Shown here: positions 1 through 6,902 of the stretch, piece by piece | Layout of the letters: each line of letters begins with the position of its first letter | Position numbering within the stretch: the first letter of the stretch is position 1 | Assembly (NCBI GenBank): GCA_017651465.1 | Contig: JAGCCX010000019.1 | Coordinates: forward strand, 1 to 43,307 | Direction of reading: 5' to 3' | DNA from: Bacteroidales bacterium | Lineage (GTDB): Bacteria; Bacteroidota; Bacteroidia; Bacteroidales; UBA932 | DNA: 43,307 nt | Translations under genes and position numbers: made by a program | Notes under the pieces: model-generated | Seen by the model: only the letters and a program-made list of their open reading frames with translations | Told to the model about the DNA's origin: nothing | Databases searched by the model: none

Positions 1-2478
1 AAGCGAAACGTACATACCCAAATCGTATTTGGTCTCGTGGAAGCGGTCCGACCAATATCCCACGACCTTGATGGGGCCTATTCTGGTATTGTAACCGACT
101 TCAAGGCCGGCACCCCACAGGGTTGGCAGAGCGGTCTTGATCACATCTTCGAGGGTATTCTCTTCACGGAAATAGCCGCCCGTCGCCGTCACGAACAGGT
201 TCTGCCCCAGGCGTATGCGGAGACCGAGATTGGCGGTGGCGGCAATGGGACCCGCCTGGTATGCATTTCCAAAGCCGATGAAAGGCATCTGCCCGTCTAT
301 ATAGCGGTCGGGCATTATACCTCCCACGTAATTCTGGTGGGCGATGGAGAAATTGGGATCTACCGAACCGCCCGCCACGGGCTTGGAAGGGCTGCCCATC
401 AAGAACCTCACGTGCACATCCGGCAAAAGCACGACCCAGCTGCCGAAGATGCGCCACACCGCCGAGTAGTTCAGGTAGGCGGTCTGCAGAGGAGTGAAAG
501 TGGGGCTGCCTATCTTGGCGAAATCATAGTCGTAGCCGAAAGTCATATAGGTACCTTTCAGGGGGTAGTGGTAGCGGTCGTAAGTGTAGATCGAGCCGCT
601 TGCAAACATACCGAGGTAAGCTCCCTGCATCAGGTTGGGATTGAGGTTATAGACCGACTCTCCGTAGGTAGTCGCATACGGCAGGAAATACTGCCTGTAC
701 TGGGCGCCCACATTGAAATCGACGCTTGTCCAGCGTATATTCGACAGATATAGTTTTTCGGCATGTCCCCACCACCGGGCCGCCGATCCCACGCGGTTCA
801 GGTCAGTAGAAAGGGTGGAAGAAATATTCCTGACGCTGGCCTCCAGGTTGATGGTAGGCATCCACGAGAGGTCGAGCGCCGCCCGCATTCCGAACTTCTG
901 GTTACGTCCGACCTTGGCATCCATATCGAGCTTGAAACCGCTCAGCTTGTAGGCGTTCAGCCCGAGGTTGAAGATGAACGAAGGCCACTCCTCGGTATCC
1001 AGGCGCACGCCCATACCGAACTGGTTGCGCGGTCCCCTGACGCAGTCGAAGAGCAGACTGTAAGGTTCATTCTGTCCCAGCACGCTGTAAGTAACCGAAG
1101 AGAAAGAGCCGGTGGCTTCGATGATGGACATCATATGCTCCATACTGGTCTTGCTTATTTTTGTTCCAGGTTTGAATTTGATCTTACTCTGGAGCATACG
1201 AGCTTCGGACTTTGTAAGGCCTTTAAAGTCAACGTTGTCGATGAGTACGGGGGTGCGGCCTATATCCACGGCCGGGGGCCCCTGGAGAGTTGTCACGGCA
1301 TCTTTGGTCAGGCCCTTGATTTCGGCGATCTCTTCCGCCTTGAGCCGTGCGGCCACATAGCCCCTGTGAATCATAGTGTCGATAGCCTCGGGAGTGAAGC
1401 TCAACATATTGTAGCCGGTAAGCACCGGCTTGATGAACACATCGGTCTCGCCGACATTCTTGTCGAAGGTGTTCTTGCCGAGCATAGTCACGAACTGCAT
1501 AACTATGTCGCCGAGATTGTTGACCTGCGAGAATGCACGGTCCTGGTCGGACAGATCCACGCCAATGACTATATCGGCACCCATAGCCCGCGCCAGGTCG
1601 ACCGGGAAGTTGTTTCGGGTGCCTCCGTCGGTAAGAATGGTTCCTTTCGACCTCACAGGCTTGAACAGCACGGGAATGCTCATCGTCGAGCGCATCGCAT
1701 CTTTGATGGAGCCGTACGACCAGTTCTTGGCCTTGAGGCTCACCATATCGGTAGCGACGCAGAAGAAAGGAATGGGCAAGTCTTCGAAGGCAATATTGTC
1801 CTGATACCCCACACTCAGGCTCGAGAAGAGGTTGTTGACATTGAAACCGTACACATATCCGGACGGGAGGGAGCTCGCAAAACTGTTCTGGCCGAAGTTA
1901 CCAGAGGCGCCGTTGTCGATATACTGGACCTGGTCGTCGATGCGGGTCTGGAAATCTTTCTTGGAGTAGTGGAAAGGGATTGACACGGCATACGTTTCGC
2001 GGTAGCGCTTGCGTGCGAAGGAATAGTACGACTGGTCGATTTTGTCGGACAGCATCACGCCCCAGTCCTGATTCCTCAACAGTGAATCCATATAGTGGGA
2101 ATCATAGCCCAGCGAGGCTATGCCGCCCACAAGGCCGCCCATACTGGTACCGCAAATCATATCAATGGGAATGCCCTGTTCTTCAAGGTAGCGCAGCACG
2201 CCCACGTGCGCCGAGCCCTTGGCTCCGCCGCCGCTGAGCACAAGCGCTACCGTGGGACGGCGCTGTGCAGCGTGGATAGAATCCATACGCGCACGCATCC
2301 TGGCTATGATCGCCGCATCGGCCTGGGGATCCACGCTGTCGATGGACAGGCCGTTGGCATACTCCTGCCCCGACGAAGGTAAAGTCAAAAATAAGGCAGC
2401 TATTGCTGCGAGTGCCGTCCTGCAAGCATTCCGCAGGCCGCGAGAATATCCTCGCCCCGTGAAGCTCTGATGGTGCAT
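1..2478 (-). CDS. Patatin-like phospholipase with C-terminal BamA-like outer-membrane barrel (3' end cut by window edge)
   Basis: This is a lipid acyl hydrolase of the patatin/RssA type fused to an outer-membrane barrel. The lipase part shows the glycine-rich oxyanion loop SGGGAKG near residue 81, the nucleophile elbow GTSMGG near residue 108 and the DGG aspartate near residue 284, so the Ser-Asp dyad is complete. A POTRA-like segment follows near residue 400, then long alternating aromatic strands typical of a surface-antigen barrel up to the window edge. The frame is open through base 1, and probably only a few residues are missing. I chose the ATG at 2478 because it gives a basic n-region and a hydrophobic signal core ([17 protein letters not shown]); this start overlaps the end of rlmN by 79 bp. 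The protein is probably exported to the outer membrane. Its substrate is unknown. Confidence 0.88.
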   Translation of the reverse strand, partial: MHHQSFTGRGYSRGLRNACRTALAAIAALFLTLPSSGQEYANGLSIDSVDPQADAAIIARMRARMDSIHAAQRRPTVALVLSGGGAKGSAHVGVLRYLEEQGIPIDMICGTSMGGLVGGIASLGYDSHYMDSLLRNQDWGVMLSDKIDQSYYSFARKRYRETYAVSIPFHYSKKDFQTRIDDQVQYIDNGASGNFGQNSFASSLPSGYVYGFNVNNLFSSLSVGYQDNIAFEDLPIPFFCVATDMVSLKAKNWSYGSIKDAMRSTMSIPVLFKPVRSKGTILTDGGTRNNFPVDLARAMGADIVIGVDLSDQDRAFSQVNNLGDIVMQFVTMLGKNTFDKNVGETDVFIKPVLTGYNMLSFTPEAIDTMIHRGYVAARLKAEEIAEIKGLTKDAVTTLQGPPAVDIGRTPVLIDNVDFKGLTKSEARMLQSKIKFKPGTKISKTSMEHMMSIIEATGSFSSVTYSVLGQNEPYSLLFDCVRGPRNQFGMGVRLDTEEWPSFIFNLGLNAYKLSGFKLDMDAKVGRNQKFGMRAALDLSWMPTINLEASVRNISSTLSTDLNRVGSAARWWGHAEKLYLSNIRWTSVDFNVGAQYRQYFLPYATTYGESVYNLNPNLMQGAYLGMFASGSIYTYDRYHYPLKGTYMTFGYDYDFAKIGSPTFTPLQTAYLNYSAVWRIFGSWVVLLPDVHVRFLMGSPSKPVAGGSVDPNFSIAHQNYVGGIMPDRYIDGQMPFIGFGNAYQAGPIAATANLGLRIRLGQNLFVTATGGYFREENTLEDVIKTALPTLWGAGLEVGYNTRIGPIKVVGYWSDRFHETKYDLGMYVSL

Positions 2479-3419
2479 ACTATTCCGTGATTATTCAACC
2501 TGTTTTTAAACTCTTCCATACGGATGTCGGGAGGACAGTCGTACGGGAAATCCGGGATTTTATGGAAGCGGATAAGGTTCACGCGGCACTCCAGGCCGCC
2601 CAGCAGGCGGATCAGAGCGTCGGCGTGACGCTTGCTGTCGTTCCATCCGGCAAACATAGTGTACTCGAAGCTCACCCTGCGCTGCCCGGTAAAGTCGTAT
2701 TGCCTGATCAGGCTTATAACATCTTCGAGCGGCCAGGCCTTCTGGACCGGCATCATTTCAAGGCGTTCTTCGGGGAAAGGATTATGGAGGCTCACGGCCA
2801 GATGGCAGCGCTCCTCGTCAAGAAAGGTCTTCAATACTGGCAAGACACCTATGGTGCTGAGCGTTATGCGCTTCGGGCTCCAGCCGAAACCGTCGGGAGC
2901 GGTAAGTACGCCTATGGCCTTGCGTACCTGGGCGTAATTGTCCAGGGGCTCCCCCATCCCCATAAAAACGGCGTTGGTCAGCGATTCGCTTTGGGGGATG
3001 CTGATAAACTGGTTCAGGATGTCCGCCGCATCCAGATTGCCCCTCCAGCCCTGGCGTCCGGTCATACAGAAACGGCAGCCCATACGGCAGCCTATCTGGG
3101 AACTGACGCACAAGGTCCGCCTGTCCTCGTCCGGGATGACCACGGCCTCGACGGATTCTTTTTCATTGACGGCGAACAGGTACTTGGAAGTGCCGTCCAC
3201 GGAGGTCACCGAGGAGACGGGAGCGCTGGTACCAAGCTCGAAGTTTTCCTGCAGGCGGGCCTTTGAGAGATTGGAAATATTGGTCATCGCATCCCAGCTC
3301 GAGGCCCGCTTGACATACAGCCACCCGGCGAGCTGACGCCCCACAAAAGGCTTCAATCCGCAATCCACGGCGAGGGCTGAAAGCTCCGCCGGACTTTTTC
3401 CGAGCAACTTTGTTTTCAC
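2400..3419 (-). CDS. rlmN: Dual-specificity 23S rRNA (A2503-C2)/tRNA (A37-C2) methyltransferase RlmN
   Basis: This radical SAM enzyme methylates C2 of adenine 2503 in 23S rRNA and of A37 in some tRNAs. The 339-residue protein carries the cluster motif CRMGCRFC (CxxxCxxC), the [12 protein letters not shown]-binding segment and a C-terminal cysteine in the ILAACGM context that would serve as the methyl-carrying or resolving cysteine. The start is GTG at 3419. The next residues ([20 protein letters not shown]) align with the usual family N-terminus, so a later start is unlikely. A -7 promoter box ends only 4 nt upstream of this GTG, so the mRNA may be leaderless. The gene is divergent from recA, and its 3' end overlaps the start of the patatin gene, which it probably co-transcribes. 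Confidence 0.95.
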   Translation of the reverse strand: MKTKLLGKSPAELSALAVDCGLKPFVGRQLAGWLYVKRASSWDAMTNISNLSKARLQENFELGTSAPVSSVTSVDGTSKYLFAVNEKESVEAVVIPDEDRRTLCVSSQIGCRMGCRFCMTGRQGWRGNLDAADILNQFISIPQSESLTNAVFMGMGEPLDNYAQVRKAIGVLTAPDGFGWSPKRITLSTIGVLPVLKTFLDEERCHLAVSLHNPFPEERLEMMPVQKAWPLEDVISLIRQYDFTGQRRVSFEYTMFAGWNDSKRHADALIRLLGGLECRVNLIRFHKIPDFPYDCPPDIRMEEFKNRLNNHGIVCTIRASRGEDILAACGMLAGRHSQQ

Positions 3420-3423
3420 ATTA

Positions 3424-3431
3424 CAAAAATA
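3424..3431 (-). promoter_or_regulatory. -7 box TATTTTTG for rlmN
   Basis: The minus strand reads TATTTTTG, a full match to the Bacteroidota -7 consensus TAnnTTTG. Only 4 nt separate its last G from the GTG of rlmN, which places the expected transcription start at or next to the start codon. It lies back to back with the recA -7 box, with 13 bp between them. I see no clear -33 element. Confidence 0.65.
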
Positions 3432-3444
3432 ACGATTTTTCTCT

Positions 3445-3452
3445 TATATTTG
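3445..3452 (+). promoter_or_regulatory. -7 box TATATTTG for recA
   Basis: TATATTTG matches TAnnTTTG perfectly and lies 26 nt before the recA ATG, giving a short untranslated leader of about 22 nt. The -33 region (around 3421) has only a weak TTAC. I see no LexA-type operator, but the SOS box of this lineage is not known to me. Confidence 0.65.
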
Positions 3453-3478
3453 TAATCGTAATATTAAAACCACACGTT

Positions 3479-4507
3479 ATGGCTAAAGAAATTGAAACAC
3501 AGGCCACCGATGTCAATGCCGCCAAGCTTAAGGCATTGCAGGCCACGATCGACAAGATCGAAAAAGATTTCGGAAAAGGAACGATTATGAAGCTGGGAGA
3601 TCAGCCACAATGGGATGTCCAGGTGATACCGAGCGGCTCTGTTGCCCTCGACCACGCGCTTGGCATTGGTGGTTACCCCCGCGGCCGCATTATCGAGATT
3701 TACGGTCCGGAGTCGAGCGGCAAGACCACTCTTGCCATCCACGCCATTGCGGAAGCCCAGAAGCAGGGCGGAATAGCCGCAATGATAGACGCCGAGCACG
3801 CATTCGACCGCACTTATGCGCAGGCTCTCGGCGTGAACCTCGAAACCCTGCTAATCAGCCAGCCCGACAATGGCGAGCAGGCCCTTGAAATCGCCGACAA
3901 TCTTATCCGCAGCGGTGCCATCGACATCGTAGTCATCGACTCCGTCGCCGCCCTTACCCCAAAGGCCGAGATCGAAGGCGAAATGGGAGACAACAAAGTG
4001 GGCCTCCAGGCCCGCCTGATGAGCCAGGCTCTGCGCAAGCTCACCGCCAACATCTCAAAGACCAACACCTGCTGCATCTTCATCAACCAGCTCCGTGAGA
4101 AGATAGGCATTATGTTCGGCAACCCCGAGACTACCACCGGAGGCAACGCCCTCAAGTTCTACGCTTCGGTACGTATCGACGTGCGCCGCATAACCCAGCT
4201 CAAAGACGGTGACGAGGCCACCGGCAACCGCACCAGGGTCAAGGTAGTCAAAAACAAGATGGCTCCGCCTTTCAAGAAGGCCGAATTCGACATCGTTTAC
4301 GGCGAGGGCATCAGCCACGTGGCCGAGATCGCCGACCTTGCCATCGAGCTGGACATCATCCACAAGAGCGGGTCGTGGTTCAGCTACGGCGGAGAGAAAC
4401 TTGCCCAGGGACTTGCCGCGGTAAAGCAGCTGCTGCGCGACAATCCCGAACTGTGCGAGGAAATCGAAGCTCAGGTGCGCGAGGCTCTTTCTACTGTAAA
4501 GGACTGA
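3479..4507 (+). CDS. recA: Recombinase RecA
   Basis: RecA is the ATP-dependent strand-exchange protein of homologous recombination and the SOS co-protease. The 342-residue length is normal. Visible landmarks are Walker [10 protein letters not shown] near residue 74, Walker [11 protein letters not shown], the L2-region [13 protein letters not shown] and the [10 protein letters not shown] segment. The reading frame is open further upstream to 3410, but the conserved family N-terminus begins with the ATG at 3479 (MAKEIETQ) downstream of a -7 box, so that start is used. The gene is divergent from rlmN and ends 1 nt before the convergent phospholipase D gene, with no separating terminator visible. 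Confidence 0.97.
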   Translation: MAKEIETQATDVNAAKLKALQATIDKIEKDFGKGTIMKLGDQPQWDVQVIPSGSVALDHALGIGGYPRGRIIEIYGPESSGKTTLAIHAIAEAQKQGGIAAMIDAEHAFDRTYAQALGVNLETLLISQPDNGEQALEIADNLIRSGAIDIVVIDSVAALTPKAEIEGEMGDNKVGLQARLMSQALRKLTANISKTNTCCIFINQLREKIGIMFGNPETTTGGNALKFYASVRIDVRRITQLKDGDEATGNRTRVKVVKNKMAPPFKKAEFDIVYGEGISHVAEIADLAIELDIIHKSGSWFSYGGEKLAQGLAAVKQLLRDNPELCEEIEAQVREALSTVKD

Positions 4508-4508
4508 G

Positions 4509-5813
4509 CTACATCCAGAAAGCTATAGGCCTGAAAAGCTTTTGCTTGATGCGTTCGCCGGCACTCCAGCCGGCGAATGTCGTTTCCGACACCTCCTCGG
4601 TGCCCTTGAGGTCTTCGAGGAATTTGCCGGCATTGATGGTGGCAGTATGCTCGTCGTAGATCATAGCTCCGGCCTCATAAAGTTTGAGCAGGCTCTGCTT
4701 ATCTATGTTCGACGAGCCTATGTAGGTCATATAGTCGTCGGCGATGAACACTTTGCTGTGGACAAAACGGTCCACCCTCTCGAAAATGCGCACCCCCGAA
4801 CGGACGCAGGTCTCGTAATAAGAATGGTTGACCGGAGAAGCCATCCCGACGTCGGCGTCCCTGGCTATGAGCAGACGGACATCCAGTCCGCGCTCAGCAG
4901 CCTTCTTCATCGCTTTCACCACCCGCTTTGTGGGCATAAAATAAGGCGTGGCGATGTAAACATAGCGCGAAGCGTTCTCGAGCGTCCAGACAAGCGCATC
5001 CTGCATCGAATTTGCCGGCACGTCGGGTCCGTCGGCAAATATCTGGAACACGGCGCCATCACCCACCGCAGCCTCCTCGGAGCGGACCAGGTGCAGCGGT
5101 ATCTTCCCGCTCTCCGATAAAGAAAGCGAATTCCAGCCCTGCAGGAACAAAGCCCTGAGACTAATTACAGCCGGCCCCTTGATACGGATGTGGGTATCTT
5201 CCCACGCCCCCATACTGCCATCGTTAATGTTCATTCCTCCAATGTAGGCTACCTTCCCGTCAACTATGCTTATCTTCCTGTGATTCCAGGATGTTAAGGG
5301 ATACAAACCGTCGTTGATGCGCCAAATAGGCTTGAAATTACGCATATCCACACCCCTTTTACGCATATCCGAATAAAAGCCCTTGAAGACGGCACGCCCG
5401 TCGATAATGTTGTCGAAAAGATTAGCGACGTTGTCGTGTGTGTAGCGAACCTTAACTCCGTCTGCCGCCCTGTTCAGGAGGAGATCCTTAAAAAAGTGCC
5501 CGGTGGTATCGGTGGCGAAGAGCATCGTCTCGAGTTCGATATAATCCTTGGCGGCCTCGAAATCGGCCACCAGCAATTCCCGGTAGTGAAGCCCGTTGGT
5601 AATGATCTCCATTTCGTTCCCCGTGGTAGGGATGCTTCCCGGGAAAAAAGTAAGGTAGCGCGCCAGCGGACGATACTGTTCCCGTATAAGGTCGGTGGCG
5701 TCCCGTACATAAACAGTATCAGGCTCTTCCTTGTCTCCGGACGGGCAGAAAGCCCCGCAGAACAAAGGGAAAAACAACGCAACAAAAACCGTCACTCGTT
5801 TCAGCATATCCAT
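4509..5813 (-). CDS. Phospholipase D / cardiolipin synthase-like protein
   Basis: This 434-residue protein has two HKD motifs, NHRKISIVDGKVAYIGG and VHSKVFIADDYMTYIGSSN, the hallmark of phospholipase D-fold enzymes. Each is followed by the GG or GS and N residues of the family. It starts with one hydrophobic signal-like helix (MDMLKRVTVFVALFFPLFCG) rather than the two transmembrane helices of classical ClsA, so it is probably periplasmic or tethered to a membrane. Cardiolipin synthesis is the most likely role; a transphosphatidylase with another substrate is possible. The frame stays open far upstream, but that part is antisense to the next gene. The ATG at 5813 lies 4 nt after a -7 box, so the transcript may be leaderless. 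The stop converges on recA. Confidence 0.85.
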   Translation of the reverse strand: MDMLKRVTVFVALFFPLFCGAFCPSGDKEEPDTVYVRDATDLIREQYRPLARYLTFFPGSIPTTGNEMEIITNGLHYRELLVADFEAAKDYIELETMLFATDTTGHFFKDLLLNRAADGVKVRYTHDNVANLFDNIIDGRAVFKGFYSDMRKRGVDMRNFKPIWRINDGLYPLTSWNHRKISIVDGKVAYIGGMNINDGSMGAWEDTHIRIKGPAVISLRALFLQGWNSLSLSESGKIPLHLVRSEEAAVGDGAVFQIFADGPDVPANSMQDALVWTLENASRYVYIATPYFMPTKRVVKAMKKAAERGLDVRLLIARDADVGMASPVNHSYYETCVRSGVRIFERVDRFVHSKVFIADDYMTYIGSSNIDKQSLLKLYEAGAMIYDEHTATINAGKFLEDLKGTEEVSETTFAGWSAGERIKQKLFRPIAFWM

Positions 5814-5817
5814 ACCA

Positions 5818-5825
5818 CAAAAATA
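5818..5825 (-). promoter_or_regulatory. -7 box TATTTTTG for the phospholipase D gene
   Basis: The minus strand reads TATTTTTG, with 4 nt (TGGT) before the ATG at 5813. The spacing is the same as at rlmN and tgt. It is back to back with the box at 5849-5856, with 23 bp between. Confidence 0.6.
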
Positions 5826-5848
5826 ATTAAAATCTGCAAATAATAACT

Positions 5849-5856
5849 TATATTTG
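5849..5856 (+). promoter_or_regulatory. -7 box TATATTTG for the CNNM transporter gene
   Basis: TATATTTG is a perfect TAnnTTTG match placed 8 nt before the ATG at 5865, predicting a leader of only a few nucleotides. Confidence 0.6.
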
Positions 5857-5864
5857 CATCCGAT

Positions 5865-6902
5865 ATGGCGATACTGCTGGTATTTCTTTTGAGCGCAATG
5901 CTCATCTCCTTCCTCTGCTCCGTGCTGGAAGCCACCCTGATGAGCACCCCCATCTCGTATATTACTATGCGGGAGGAAGATGGCTACAAGCCGGCTTCGC
6001 TTATGAAGAAATACAAGACCGACACTTCCAGGCCCCTTGCCGCTATTCTGTCCCTCAACACCATAGCCAATACCATAGGTGCCGCCGGGGTTGGCCGCCA
6101 GGCTACGCTCATCTTCGGCTCCGCCTGGTTCGGGCTGGTGAGCGCCATCACCACCATCCTCATTCTTGTATTCGCGGAAATCATCCCCAAGAACCTGGGC
6201 ACCGCACGCTGGAAGAGCCTGATGGGCTTTACCGCCCGGACGATCCGCCTGCTCATTTTCTGCCTCTACCCTATCGTCATTGCCGTAGAATGGCTCCAGA
6301 AGCACATCACACCCAAAGACAGCGACTCCACCGTTTCCCGAGAGGAAGTCGGAGCCCTTGCCGACGTGGCCGAGGAGTCGGGAGAGCTTGACGAGGACGA
6401 GAACGAAGTAATCCAGAACATTATTTCCCTCGACGAGATGCAGGCCTGCGACGCAATGACCCCGCGGGTGGTCTGCGCCATCGCCCCTGAGTCTATGCCG
6501 CTCAAGCGTTTCTATAAAGACAAGCGCTACCTCCACCACAGCCGCATCCCCGTATTCGCCGACAACGACGAATACATCACCGGCTACATTCTGCGTATGG
6601 AGGCCCTCCAGCTGATTGCCGAGAACAAATCGGACGTTACCCTCGGCGACATCAAGCGCGACATACCTGCCTTCCCGGAAGAGACCACGCTCGACGTAAT
6701 CTGGGACGAGATGATTTCCAAAGACGAGCCCATCAGCGTCATAATCAACGAATACGGCGCTTTCCAGGGCATCCTTACCCTGGAAGATGTAATCGAGACC
6801 ATTCTTGGCAACGAGATCGTCGATGAGCGCGACGAGGTCCGCGATATGCAGCAGCTCGCCCTCGAGCGATACCGCAAACGCACGCAGAGCAGCGGCAATT
6901 AA
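5865..6902 (+). CDS. CNNM-family (DUF21 + CBS pair) membrane transporter
   Basis: This inner-membrane protein of the CNNM/CorB family is linked to magnesium or other divalent cation efflux. In its 345 residues the first ~150 form the DUF21 membrane domain with about four hydrophobic segments and the characteristic LNTIANTIGAAGVG segment. An acidic stretch (EESGELDEDENEVIQN) leads into two CBS domains, with MTPR near residue 203 and DVIETILGNEIVDE near the end. The C-terminal CorC_HlyC domain found in many relatives is absent; the protein ends about 20 residues after the second CBS domain. The gene is divergent from the phospholipase D gene. Its stop codon shares the palindrome TTAA with the stop of the convergent gene. 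Confidence 0.88.
   Translation: MAILLVFLLSAMLISFLCSVLEATLMSTPISYITMREEDGYKPASLMKKYKTDTSRPLAAILSLNTIANTIGAAGVGRQATLIFGSAWFGLVSAITTILILVFAEIIPKNLGTARWKSLMGFTARTIRLLIFCLYPIVIAVEWLQKHITPKDSDSTVSREEVGALADVAEESGELDEDENEVIQNIISLDEMQACDAMTPRVVCAIAPESMPLKRFYKDKRYLHHSRIPVFADNDEYITGYILRMEALQLIAENKSDVTLGDIKRDIPAFPEETTLDVIWDEMISKDEPISVIINEYGAFQGILTLEDVIETILGNEIVDERDEVRDMQQLALERYRKRTQSSGN

Noticed and set aside
763-1983. Plus-strand open frame of 406 codons
   Set aside because: It is antisense to the patatin/barrel gene, whose minus-strand frame is continuous to the window edge with catalytic motifs.
5814-6539. N-terminal extension of the phospholipase D gene to 676 residues
   Set aside because: The extra ~240 residues are antisense to the CNNM gene and lack any domain. 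The signal-peptide ATG at 5813 with its -7 box is the sensible start.
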